In this document: positions 52,140 through 64,000 of the stretch, in pieces
Layout: every line of letters starts with the position of its first letter
Position numbering within the stretch: the stretch's first letter is position 1
Assembly (NCBI GenBank): GCA_013397845.1
Contig: VZTG01001451.1
Location: forward strand, 186,001 to 250,000
Reading direction: 5' to 3'
Source of the DNA: Melanocharis versteri
Lineage: Eukaryota > Chordata > Aves > Passeriformes > Melanocharitidae
DNA length: 64,000 bases
The notes under the pieces: generated by a model
Seen by the model: only the letters and a program-made list of their open reading frames with translations
Told to the model about the DNA's origin: nothing
Databases searched by the model: none
Program-made: the position numbers and the translations under genes

Positions 52140-52620
52140 TGCCAGCAGAGCTTGCTGCAGTGTCCTTACACCAGCAGGCCCGCTCCTGGGGCAGGGGTGG
52201 AGTGAGATGATGGAGTCTTTCCTCAAAGATGCCCAAGTAGCACAATGGGAGCACTCCAGCTCTCCGACAGCTTCCCCTGACTGACACGTGCCCATCGCCC
52301 GCCTTCGCCTGAGGCTCTCCTGCCTCCCTCGACCCCACCTCCTGCCCTGCCCATTGCCCAGCCCAGGACTGTGTTGCCTCCACCGGGTGTCCAAGCTCCT
52401 GTTCAGGCAGCTGCTGCCATCACTACCTGTTCCTCTGTCCCATCTCCCCATCCTGCCCCGCTCCCTGCTGCCCAGCCTGCCCCACCAGGTCTGTCACCAT
52501 CCCTGCTCTGTCCCAGCCACCCCAGCCCACCCTCCTGCCCTGGCTCCTCAGCGTCCACACACACCCCTGCCCAGCCCACCCCTGCTGGCCGGTGTTGTTG
52601 AGGATATAGAGCCGAGTCAC
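52140..52620. other. C-rich island with G-quadruplex motifs on the minus strand
   Basis: The GC content is clearly above the AT-rich surroundings, with scattered CpGs (for example CATCGCCCGCCTTCGCC near 52294) and strong strand asymmetry (C far more than G on plus). Two strict G3+N1-7 motifs read on the minus strand: 52345-52364 (CCC TG CCC ATTG CCC AG CCC on plus) and 52520-52540 (CCCC AG CCC A CCC TCCTG CCC on plus). Open frames here (up to 156 codons on plus, 117-122 on minus) are low-complexity and overlap in several frames, as base skew would produce; none resembles a known protein. It may be a regulatory or unmethylated island, but no transcription start is visible. Confidence 0.6.
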
Positions 52621-53030
52621 GATGACAAGCACTTCCCAACCAGTTTGTTTACTTCATCTGGGTGGAGGACACGTTTGTGTGTGTTTGGGAGGCAGGAGCT
52701 CCGCCTTGAGCTCACCATCTCTGAGCTTCTGGCGTGGCCATTTCTCCAGCCACCATAGATTAGTCAGATTCTTCTCCAAGCTTCCCTTGTCATGACTGCT
52801 GTCTCCTTCCATCTTAGTGTTCCAGCTGCTCACTCTCCTGAACAAAGAGGATACCAGGAGGGAAGGAGCCAGACTGCCCTTCCTTACAACCCACCATCAG
52901 AAAATGCTTATCGATGGCCACCATATCCAAACCCCTGTGCCAGAGGAGGAAACAGAAGCAGCAGCTAGAGAATGCTAAGGAAGGTACTTCTAACCTCCAG
53001 GATGTCCTAGGCCCTCCTGCCAGTTTCCAG

Positions 53031-53095
53031 GAGTTGGCTCGATGATTCTTTGTGTCCTTCCAACTCAGGCTATTTTATGATTCTATGACTCCATG
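53031..53095 (+). mobile_element. CR1 LINE 3' terminus
   Basis: GGAGTTGGCTCGATGATTCT, then TTCCAACTCAGGC, then ATTTTATGATTCTATGACTC closely follows the CR1 end GGAGTTGGACTAGATGATC...TTCCAACCCAAACC...ATTCTATGATTCTATGA, including the terminal octamers. Plus orientation. The 5' extent is not clear; 52.8-53.03 kb shows no obvious CR1 similarity. Confidence 0.78.
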
Positions 53096-56000
53096 AAACT
53101 GTCTCACAAGAACCATCTTTCTGAAGGACAGGGAAGGTTTCCAAGCTGTGCTTCTGATATCTTTTGGGGGAACAAACCTTTTATATTCGTTCCTGTGTTA
53201 CAGAAGGCAAAGAAAATGCACCTCTCCTCAGAACAAGTACAATTTCGAGTTTGGAAAAATAATCAGAGATCCTTAGTTCTTTCACGTTTCGTCAAATCAT
53301 ATAGAACAAATGTTTACAGCTGATTCCACAAGGCTTTTTATTTTCTTCCAGGGAGAAATTAGATTTCACAGTTGAAGGAATTGAATGACATCCAGAAAAA
53401 AGGGAGGTTATCATACCCTGCAGAAATTTGTACATAGCACAAGCCACTCTTTGCACTTTTTGCCCTGAAGAATCATCCATCCCTTCAAGCACAACCATGC
53501 AAGCACGAACTGACTCAGCATGAGAGACTCTGCTCACAGAGGGAGGGCAGCCTGCACAGGGAAAAGGCAGTGCAACACAGACATATTTTATTCCTGGACC
53601 TGTAACCTCGTTTGGAAAAAAAAAAAAGAAAGAAGAAGTTGAACATTTCATCTGGCGTAAGTTCCGCTGTTGTGATTGCTTTTCCACAAGCGAAAAAAGA
53701 CCATGGTGCAGTGGATCTGGACAGGAAATAGTTTCGTTTCACTGTCAGGATATTTTTTTAGAGATTGAAATTGTTTTCTTTCTTGAATTGCAATGAGAAG
53801 TCGAAATGGGTAACATCTTTTTAAACTTCAGCCAGAGCACTGCAGTAATGAAGGCTTATACATGCGGCAATGTAAGCAGCTGCTCCTTCAAAGGCTGAAT
53901 ACCCAGTATTCTGGTTCAGAGAAACAAGGGATGTGCAGGCTTTTTTTGAGTCTTTAAGGTGTTTCTTTTAACCTGTACCTTTAACCTTCTATTGCACCCG
54001 TAGAACTAGGTCATGTGCTTGCTGCAGGCGCACCGACACAGAGGCAGAAGGCATGGTTTAGATCACAGGGTGATCCAGTATGTCATTTACTATGCAAGGG
54101 CATATCCACAGATAAATAATTGAACAGAATGGTTTTTCCAGCTAATTACCTTAGAATGAAAAACATGTGGCTTTTATCAAGAAAACAAAATTTTAACTAA
54201 TATATTTAACCGTACTTATACTTCTATTATATAAATATATTTAATGAATCATTTAGGAGTTTACTAGCTATTTCATAACTTGTATTTGTTATATTTAACA
54301 TCTCTCCCTGCATTTTAATACTATTTATTAACACATAAATGTTGCAAGGTACAGTTTAAAGAATATATGCTTCTAATATTTTAATGAAATTACATATGAT
54401 GATAAATCCTTTTGTCTCTACTCATTTCTTGGCACAGCTTTGTCAAACTCAGAGATTGTTTTGCTAGTGTTTCCACAAGTAGTAATGGAAGTACTTGGCC
54501 TATTTTCTAGGCCCCACTAAGCATAGCCTGTAGTCATTCCACGTGGCTTCAGCTGATTCTTTCTGGCTCTCAGTGGTCACGGTGTTAGAGCTGATGTGGA
54601 TTAGGCACCTGGTCTCACAAGTGCAATGTTATCAGCCCTGGAAGTTCAGGCAATTGATCTGATTAGTTCAAGCAGCAGTAGGTTAAGAAGTTTTGTAGAG
54701 ATCACACAGTGACAACCCCAGGAAAAGGACCTGCAAATAGTGCTTTAAAGTAGCGGAAGTTCCATCTCCCTCATCCTTTTTCCTGGCCTCCTGCAGCCCT
54801 GTGAGCCCCATGAACTTCAGTGGGAATGACAAGGTTTTTTACATTTTCTGTCAAACCTAGTATTTTAATTGCAATGACAGCATCTCTAAGCTATGATGAA
54901 CTAACTTCTGACTTCATCCTAGTTGCTCCTGCAGTCAGTCAGGGCAAGTACCTGCCCTGTAATGCCTGAGAACTTTCCTGAAGTGGGGTGACTATTCCTC
55001 CTTTGCCCACATAGAAAACATACGGAGGACAACGATCATATATTCCTTATTACAGTTTCTATAGTTGGTGTTTTTATGTTAATAGTGGTAAAAAAATAGT
55101 AGTAATAAATAGTATTAATTAATAATGGCAATAAAAGCAATTGTGATGTTATTTTAGGGAAATATAATGGAGAGGAAAACATTTCTAGAAGAATTTTTAA
55201 AGAAGTCACAACAGAAGTAAAATATCACCAATTAATTACAAGAAAAGGCTCTTTGTTCTGACAAAATCACACACTTCTGATTATGAATATGACAAAGGCA
55301 TATGAAATACATTTTAAAAACAAGCTAAGATTTTCCAGTGCCACTCTCATTTTCTTCTTTGAAACTTGATTAGATATTATGTGGTAGAACAACACATGTA
55401 CTTTGTTTTGAGTTGAATTATAGGGTATCAAATCCTAGTTTCATTTCAGGAAAACACTTATCTGCAGGGTTAAGAGTGTTTATATTCGAAACAGCCGCTA
55501 CAGTTGTGCTTACCATTGAGCATCTGTTTGTGGCCTTCCAAGGAGGACTTAAGCAAGTAATTAACATTGACATATGTTTACACACTGCCTTGGACAGGGA
55601 TGTTCTCCTTGTTGAGGCTTTGCTCTTGACTGATGTAAATAACTGGCTTCAGAATTTACCTGCATGAGGCATAATTAGTGCAGAATCTCATCCCTCAGCT
55701 GCACGAAGCAGATGCTTAAACTATCCTGGTTTCCTAGGGAATGGCTGTATATCACAAAATGGTGGCTTTTCACTCAAAAGATCTCCCATTGGGAATATAC
55801 GTTCCAGGCAACTTATTTTAATTTTTTGCTCCTTTTCATACATTTGAAATCCTGCTGTGAGTTACATCCCATTACATAACTGCAGGGAAGCTCATTGAGA
55901 ATAAATTCCATTACCTTACCAAAATTACGAATGCCACAGGTAGGTTTCTGGCTTGCACTTGAGATGTTTTCCCCTTAATTCCTCCTTTTTTGCCTCTTAT

Positions 56001-56507
56001 TCCCCCCTTCTGCCCTGTTCTCCTGCAGCTGAAGCAGATGCTTTCTCAGTTGTAGAGCTCAGTCTTGTAAATCTTGTAACTGACTTAGAAAGGAATTTGA
56101 TCCATATATTAGATGCAGGTAGAGCATCAAGGTGATTTTTTTACTAGCTTTCTCTTAAAATCTGACAAACCTGAAGCTACGGCTTACGCATCTTGAAGCA
56201 TAAAATTATACAAAATCGCTCAACTAGAATACTTTATATTGTGTTAACACTAGTTTACAATCTGCTACAGTTTTTTCTAAGAAAGAAGGAAGTAAAGGGG
56301 GGTCAATTAGGATTGAGAAAATCCAATTTGTTAAGATAGTTAATATTGAGGAAACAATGCCTCCTGCAAGACAATATTCTTTTCAGGTTAGCCATGAAAT
56401 TTATTTCACTTATGTTTCTTGTGAAATATGCCAGTTATCCTAAGGTTACACTTTATGTCCCTGTCCTAACCTGATATTGCTGAGTGCTACAGATACTGAT
56501 ACTTTAT

Positions 56508-56568
56508 GGTTGGACACAATGATTTTAAAGCTCTTTTCCAACCTAAACAATTTTGTGATTCTAAGATA
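56508..56568 (+). mobile_element. CR1 LINE 3' terminus
   Basis: GGTTGGACACAATGATTTTA, then TTTTCCAACCTAAACAATTT and TGTGATTCTAAGAT match the CR1 3' end (TTGGACAAGATGATCTTAAAGG, then TTTTCCAACCTAAATGATTC, then TATGATTCTA). Plus orientation, short and old. Confidence 0.72.
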
Positions 56569-57423
56569 TTTACAGCAAAGTAAGAACCAGTCCCTATTAG
56601 TGAAGCTGCAACTTCCCTGAAATATTTTAATTGACTGTCATTGAATTTAGATAAAGTCTTGTTTCTTTCATGTTCATAAATCTCAGATAGATAGAGTAGA
56701 ATATAAAATCCGTGTGATTATCATTTATTTTAAAGCAGAATTGAGCACATAAAATTCTTATTTTAATTCTGTCTAATTCTGTCTAATGGTTTCCACTCCT
56801 CTTTTTTGGCCTCAACACCAAGAGCAGGATATGCCCCCTGACTTCCTAATTACCATTCAAATGTGCCACATTCAGGAAACCCAAGGTTGTCCCTTGTATC
56901 AGAAGATGCAGCTGCCCAGAGTGTCTTTGTTCAAAAACTAAATGTTATGAGAAAAGGGTAACTTCAAATTTGCTGCCTTTCATCAGTTTCAGATGCCAAG
57001 CTCGGGTTCCTCCCGGAGCCTCCATCAATCCCAGTTCTATGGGCAGTGGGACAAGCAGATGTGAGAGGTGGTCACAGATTCCCTGCTGGAGTGCCAGTGA
57101 CAGACTGCCCCACCACGAGCAGCAGGCTGCTAGAGTGAGTAACAGCTTACTGAATAGTGCATTAATTCATGACCCTACAATAATTGCCTTGCCCAAGAGC
57201 AAGCTCATGACAGATACATAGCATTTAACTCCCTGGTTGATCCTAGGTGTCATTTCAATCTTCCTTTTTCCTTCTCCCTCCCGCAACATTGTGGCACCAA
57301 ATGACACATTTACGTTAAATTAGTGTATTTATGTCAGGAGTGCATAATTCTGTCAAGCAGGGAAAATGCATGCTATGGTTTCAGGATGGGGGACTGGGAA
57401 AACAGTATTTCTAAAAGAGACTT

Positions 57424-57700
57424 TAGGGTTGTGATAGCTGAACATAAATTCCTGCCGTGATGATGTGGCCGAAGGAGCTGATGGCATCCTTGGACATGGA
57501 AGCAGGCACATATCGAGTAACAGCACTCGACGTGTTTTGACACTGCTGTGATCACCAAGAGAATATTGTGTCTAGTTCTGGTGCCTGTGATTGAAGAAAG
57601 ATGTTGAGAGCTGAACAGATGTCAAAGGAGAGGCTTGACAGTGACTAATAGATTGGATGGATAACATGTTGAAGAGAAAAGCTCACAGGGCTCCATCATT
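57424..57700 (+). mobile_element. Degenerate CR1 LINE ORF2 C-terminal region
   Basis: Ordered CR1 landmarks run left to right: AGCTGAACATAAATTCCTGC (ELNMSQQ-like), GATGTGGCCGAAGGAGCTGA with GGCATCCTTGG (DVA..ANAILG), AGAATATTGTGTCTAGTTCT (EYCVQFW), GAAGAAAGATGTTGAGAGCT (KKD.E.L), CAAAGGAGAGG (RR) and GTTGAAGAGAAAAGCTCACA (LEKRRLR). The frame is broken by stops, for instance just after the QFW region. A plus-strand relic of the same region of CR1 as the 37.9-kb copy, but older. Confidence 0.7.
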
Positions 57701-60700
57701 TCACTGCATAAGGAGACAGGAAGCACACTGATCGATGTGTGTGTACTCACCAGTGGGAGTAAACATTCAACGAGAGCTCTTTGGGCTAACATGCAAAGGC
57801 AATAACGTGGCATTTGAAATTCTGTGCAGATGACTGAAAAGCAATGTACACAAGGGAAATGAAACCCTGACCTAACACAGACACACACAGAGACAGCCCA
57901 GTACTAAACATGAGCTAAAAAGCTAAGCAGATGTTAGTAATTATCAGGTAGACATGGAAGGAAGATAGGCTGAAAACAAGCCAAACAAGCTGACTGTTCA
58001 TATTGTTAGTACTAGTTAAGCTGTAGGACTACTTACTGAAGGATGTTATAGATTCTAGTTATTTGCTTAAAAAGGTAACAATGAATTCACAGGCGAAATA
58101 CACCTCTCATGGGGTATTAGGTATAACTGCACCACCTTAGTATCAGGATTCTCTGATACCGTACAGCTGCCTTGAGCAGATATTCTTCCTCAGTATTTGT
58201 TACTGGATGCTGCCAGTGACAGGCTCCTGGACTTGATGAGCATTTGGTCCGGCTTTGTGTAACACAAGCCAGAAGCTGGAGGATGAATGTGGAAAAAGTG
58301 AAGTGGAAAGAAAGAGTTTACTTGTGGACTATAAAGTCTTTTGTACACAGATGATGAGAATATCCAGAAATATTTGATGCCATCCTTTGTTTCTGCAATT
58401 GTTCTTTAGGACACTTTGGCTAAGACAGTACACATTTATATTATTTAAATTTATACCTTTTCATGCATGTGGTAAGCTTTATTTAACACCACAGCTGCTA
58501 TAAAATGTAGCTTTTAGTATAACCAGGGGAAATAAAACACTAAATTATATCTGACATGTTTGATCAAAAAGTTAGTGACATTTTTACCTACCAAATAAAA
58601 CAGATGGAATTATTTTTGTCTTTATCCTTAATATCTCTAGTTAAATTCTAGTCTTCGACTGTAAGACTCTTCTAGTCATGATGTCCCATAAGCTGGATGG
58701 GTAGGAGCAATAGAAATTGAGCAAAAGAGAGTGTATGGGTGAGTGTAAAACAATAGAGTTTTAGAAGCTAAACTCTTACATGAATTTTTTTTTTAAACAA
58801 TGTGATTTCATTTGCATAAATTATTTTAACATGCTTTTCTGATGTATTTTTTGTACAATTTAGTTGCAGTTATTTCAGGATTTTAGTTTTTATCTGTATA
58901 GACCTAGAGAGGAACACTTGTACGACAGTATGCCCCTAGGTGTCACATTTTCAGAAGGGAATTCTCTCATGTCTATGTACGTGCTTAACAGTGAAAGACC
59001 ATGTTTGGTAGAGGGACCAGCAGTTTATGGATACTTGGGCTTCAGCCTTTTAAGGCTTGATTATTTGAAATTGTAGAACACTTGTAGATGTATTGGTCTT
59101 AAGCATTTACAGTCAAAAATAAAAAAGTATGAACCCAAAATTTTAAGTTAATCCAAAGATGTAGATGTGAGCAGTTGGGAACTTGATTTACGATTGTGAG
59201 ACTGCCTGTATCAATTCTGAAAATTGAAATGAATGATACCAGCTTATCTACTAATGCCACAGGTTTCATCATTATGGAATACTTAATAATGTACAGAGTT
59301 GTCGATTGACTCATAACAGTAGTCTGAAGAGCTTCATGTAGCTTTAAAATCACTTGTTACAACAGCAAATAAGGCCATAAAACCCCCAGCCAGCTGCAAG
59401 CGCAAGAAAATACCCCATTACCAGTCATGGATGGTTTAGCCAAGAGAAGAACTAAAAAGAGAATTTTTGCATGTTGAACACTTCAGTTACGTCAGATAAT
59501 AATGCATGCATGATAATGTGCTGTATCTACTCTAAATTTGTTCCTAAATAAGTTCCTGGTGCTGCTAGCAGAGATGTGTGGAGCACAGGGAGACTGTCTC
59601 TGTAGGGGTGGCTCCAAACAGCCTTGAGCTTGTGACCACTGGGTAATTGAAAGCAGTATTTCTTAATCACTGATTCATAGACTAAAAGAGTCAATGAAAA
59701 AACTTCAACAAAGTTGAAGCCAGCTGAACATGAGCCATTGTGTGCCCAGCTGGCCACGAAGGCCAATGCTGGTAGCATACTGGCTACAGCCATTGCAGAA
59801 ATGTCTATTAAGTAAAAGGCTTATTTCCAGAGGGATCGAGAAATACCATCAAAGTTAGCTCTCTAGTGTGTAGGAGGTCCCCATTTCTAGAGATCCCCAA
59901 ATCTCCTCTTCATCACCCTACTCAGTGAAAACAGTGCAGGGCAAACATCGTGCCTGGCCTGTGAACAGCTGTACTTGTTCTGCAGCGTGAGAAATGGTGA
60001 TAAACTGCATTTCTCTCAGGCAAGTCCCAAGCTGTGCTCTTCTGGGCTTGGGTCAGGAGTACAGATACCTTCTTAGGAATGTCCGTTTAGCCCAGCTTTA
60101 CAAAGGCAGCCTCTAAATTAATGAATTGGGAGGTGCATCTGAGCTCTTCACGTGCTCTTGCCTTTATCTAGACTTTATATCAGTCAGAAACCCAAGAGTG
60201 TGGTGTCCCAGCAGCACCCACTGAGCTGTGCTGTCCATCTGAGAAAGGCAGGATTTCACAGACCTGGAGACAAACAGGACACCAGGATGCCAAAAAGCAC
60301 TGCTCGCCCTCAGTTAAACCTGAGTCCTCCAGCATAGCAGTTGCCTGATCAAGAAGGTCAAGAGCTGACAGAGTTAAGAGGAAAAGTAAATTTGAAGATT
60401 TTCTTCTCTGTTTATTTCCTCATCTATCTCCTCCTCCTGGACAAATGCTACTGCAACAGTGATATCTTTGATCTTAGTTTTACTGCCCAACTTAATTATT
60501 GACATTTGTAGGTGGGGAGGTAACAATAACAAGAGAAGAGACCAAAGTGGCTTAATCTATGATGTTTTTTATCTTTTAAATAAAAGGACTAACAGTAGGA
60601 TCTGTGTATTCATACATCGTTACATAGACTCCAACAAATTTAACCAGATTGTGTTTCAAATCATGAGATGCTTAAATCTGTATTTCCTGCACTTTTTAAA

Positions 60701-63700
60701 ATTTGTCTTCTTTTCTGTGTATTCAGATTTGGGTCTATTTCCCAGATTCTCTCCGTTAATCAAAAAATAACATAAAGAAAAAAGAGAACTGGAATTTTTA
60801 TTTATGCAGTTGATATGAACAGCCAGGGCTTTAAGAGAAACATAGATTGCCAAGAGACAGAAGATAAAAATCACAAGACCTGTAAAATTGAGCTTTGAGA
60901 AGAAATAATAATAAAGTCTTACAGAGAAGCTATAAAAAAAGAAGCTTTTGACATTTTTTTCTGATAGATTTTAAAGCAATAGCATTGTGAACATGCAGCA
61001 GCATGACTTGTTTTGAATATCGTGGTTTGTTACGCCTGGGTTCCATCAGGAGATGCTTTGTCTATCTGGAGAGATCATCAGTCATGCAAATCTGCTGCTG
61101 GACATTCTGGGTTCTGCTGAGTCTTTATGATCCATTTCTACTCTCTGCTTGAGTTCAGAGAAGATATTTTGAAAGCAAAATTTAAAAAGCAGGGACGTGA
61201 CATTTTTCTGATGGGTACTTCTAAAACAGGTTCAGTAAATGAAGCTATAATAATTACCATATCTGGGTAGAACAAATTGACTACATTTTCCCAAGCCATA
61301 TGATATAATACTGACTTCTCATAGTGAGGAACAGTCTATATTTAGACATAGAGCCACTTCTATACGCTCTCAGCACATTTTTGCTTTGTCCTTTCATCTC
61401 TTCAGTTTGATCATCAGAGGTGTCACCATTCCCCCAGCCTTCTTTCTGCCCACCTCTCAGTTCATGTCCCTCACCTCTCCAGCCTCTGCAAGCCTTTCTC
61501 CCTTGCTTTCTTCCCAGCTGACCCAAGGTGTTACTTTTGTACGAGGCATTACTTTTGCACACTCACATCCTGCACCTTTGATGCCTCCGCTTCTTTCATC
61601 AGTTCAGCATTATACCTCTCGTCTCCCACAGAGGAGCTGGTGCCTAAAGAGTGATGCCATTACAAAGAATATTGGGAACAAAAGGTCCCTTCATGGCAGC
61701 CAGAGGGCACTTCCTCTGTGCTTTGATAACCACGAGAAGCAGGAGCTTCCTGCCTGAGAAACACTTTCACCTCAGCTGGTGCCTGTCCTCCACTGCCTTT
61801 GCAATGGACAATGGTTTGTGTAGGTCAGACCGATGCTGCAGTAGAGCAGAGGGATGTTCTCTGAGTGAACACATGTATCCTCTCATTGCTATGTATTGGG
61901 CAAGCCTTATGGAAGCTGAAGTGATCCAGCACATGCTGCCAGATGTATAATAGCAATGCAGTTCTGCAGATAATAATCATTCCTCATTTGCACACCAGAG
62001 CTGAATCTCAGACTGCCACCTGTGGCTCTCTGTAGATGGCAGTGGCACAGTCATCATTTTTAAAACACAATAAAACCACTGCAAGCATAAAGGAAATAAT
62101 AAGATCCACTCAGTTACTCAGGAAATGCTCTGGGGCTTTCAGCCAGTTTTGGACATGGAAAGCTGTATATATGGACACAAATCAGGACATTAATCTCTAC
62201 CAGATCAGAGATGAAGTCTGTCCAGAATATTGCAACAGTCAAATATACATCCAGCAGTGAAACACAGATGTGCTTATCTTGGATTGGTTCTTTTCCCTGG
62301 CAGGTTGGGCAAAGAAAAAATAATTTCCAGTATAATAACTCTATATATCATTTATTTCTCCCAACACTTTCTAGTTTCTTCTTCTCACACAAAAATATGA
62401 AAGTTCCATCAGAAGATGACACTCTGATCATATCCAAAAACACCTGACAGGAAATGAAGGAGGAATTTAATCTTCAAAACTCTTCAAAAATTACAAAGGC
62501 CTAATTACAAAGGTCAGAGGTGCACATCAGCTCATAAATATGATTACTTAATATCAATTTGCTCTAATGTCACTAGGTGCTCTAAAAAGACAACAGTTTA
62601 ATCTCTGTACTATGTTTTTTCCCATCTTTCTGACAACTGCAAGCAACTCTAGTTCTGTCATTATTCCACAAAGCCATGAAGGCAGTCTAAGATTTGAGTC
62701 CTGCCTAACTCAGGCCCTCAGCTATAAGGTCCTTTCCACCAAAGTCAGATATGACCAACAGAAACCACCAAGCAGCATTACTTGCTGAGTAACAGATCTA
62801 CTTCTAGTCAAGAGAAGAGGACTCTTCTGTGACTGATACTTCTGTAAAGAATGAGTATCTCATTGGAGCTTGGTGAGTTGAGATTGACACTTTTTGTTTG
62901 CAGAAGAGATTATGTGTGTCTTCTGGCTCAGTGGATTCAACCAGGTTCTGTTTTCTTTTTGTTTAAATTCAGAAATGTCAGTAAATACAAAACAAGAATA
63001 CATACAATGCCATGGTCACTTGGACTTGATTTAAAGGAAGCACAGCCTGCTGGAAGACACTTGGCATTATTTCCTGACAATGTATTAGAGTGGTTTTTTA
63101 GTGATAAATAAATAAATAGGTGATATTTGCTGCCTTTTCTCTGAAGTCATTCTTATTTTCTCTCATCCTTAGCTGTCAGTGTTTCAAGTGTAGTTTTCTC
63201 TGCTCTTAATTAAAGAATTGTGATGTCTGACATTTCCCTGATTTCTAAATGCATTTCAGTGCCTTCGTTTTAGATAGGCTTTTGCCCATGATTTGATTGA
63301 TGTCACCTAACTTTAATGCCAGGCTTCTCATCCTAGTCATTTGTGCAGACATCCTCAACAATCCCTGATGAGAGGCAGATGTTTCTGTAGAATGACACGT
63401 TTCACGTGAAGACATGGGTCAAAACCTTGTAAGATGAATCCCATAGTTAACATACCAATTCCATTCAGCTCTGCCCAGGGAAAATTAGGCACCAAGAAGT
63501 GACATTCCTTATGTCCAACATGCTTGGCAGAGAAACATCAAAAACGCATGTAAAGGAAAATAAGTGATTTAGAATTAGCATAGCTTTTTGCTTTCAGTGA
63601 TTCGTGATAAACCGTTGATTAATGCTTGTTGTGCTTGATGATAACATTACTATTGATCAAAAGCCACTAAAAAGACCACCAAAGTCATTTTTAAAATACT

Positions 63701-64000
63701 CTGATGGGATCTTTTGATAGAACAATACCCCATCACAGTTAGTTGTGGTAAAGCACAACTTGGTCAAGTGGTGTCCAGAGCGCAGGAATTGCGCTCCAGT
63801 TCAGAGAGGCGGCAGGATTGTGACACAAGTCAGGTCTATCCCGCAGCTCTGGTAATGGGAGCTTCCTATTACAGCAGTGTCAGTCTCCACTCAGAGTTAA
63901 TTGCTTCTGGTGTCATTATCATGGAACTTGGTTCTGTCCTAGTGTCTCTCACATGTGGACAACAGTGGCTGGGCTGTTTTCCTCACCCATTCTAAAAGGA

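Larger units (their letters stand above)
53096..64000. other. Non-coding stretch with two old CR1 pieces
   Basis: Apart from the CR1 fragments at 56.5 and 57.4 kb, I see no exon, RNA gene or regulatory island. Open frames are short (up to 123 codons) and without recognisable homology. Confidence 0.45.

Noticed and set aside
52288..52758. 156-codon proline/leucine/serine-rich frame.
   Set aside because: C-rich base skew opens several overlapping frames on both strands; no domain or homology.
1..64000. tRNA, rRNA, CRISPR, operon-type or phage/bacterial systems.
   Set aside because: No B-box or CCA-type tRNA signature, no regularly spaced repeats with unique spacers, no dense coding; the window is vertebrate non-coding DNA.

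Overview
The window looks like vertebrate, most probably bird, nuclear DNA. It is AT-rich and carries about nine remnants of CR1 LINE retrotransposons with the avian-type 3' end (a TTGGAAGG-like block plus ATTCTATG-like terminal octamers). It has no bacterial-style gene packing; the longest open frame is 163 codons and is unrecognised.

Only two stretches of host protein-coding character could be supported, both on the minus strand. (1) At 956-1045 lies the first coding exon of VEGFD (FIGF): a 30-codon signal-peptide exon that aligns without gaps to the start of mammalian VEGF-D and ends at a consensus splice donor. Positions 1-955 are therefore VEGFD intron 1, and the rest of that gene lies to the left of the window. 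(2) At 38666-38745 lies an 80-bp exon with a textbook acceptor and donor. Its 26 complete codons match residues of pirin (PIR) around the SYLLEGG...GDLQ segment, without gaps and in the expected phase. In mammals PIR lies directly upstream of VEGFD on the same strand, so strand and order fit. The match is only 12 of 26 in a part of pirin that is normally strongly conserved, so this is either a decayed PIR or an unusually diverged one. No other PIR exon could be established by eye; one weak candidate sits at 22127-22200.

Layout: 1-1165 VEGFD intron 1, exon 1 and probable promoter; 1.2-22.6 kb non-coding with simple repeats; 22.6-24.6 kb two minus-strand CR1 copies, one keeping a reverse-transcriptase fragment with an internal deletion; 25.8 kb a strong hairpin; 26.3 kb AT-rich tandem repeats; 37.9 kb a plus-strand CR1 fragment; 38.7 kb the pirin exon; 46.0 kb a faint CR1; 49.6 kb a 220-bp pentanucleotide polypyrimidine tract containing the only N; 50.7 kb a 56-bp tandem duplication inside a CR1 tail; 52.0-52.8 kb an 18-bp minisatellite followed by a C-rich island with G-quadruplex motifs; 53.0, 56.5 and 57.4 kb plus-strand CR1 pieces; the remainder unremarkable. 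The 1.2-64 kb stretch is best read as the introns and flanks of the (possibly degenerate) PIR locus upstream of VEGFD. That gene-level reading is an inference resting on one good exon plus known synteny.
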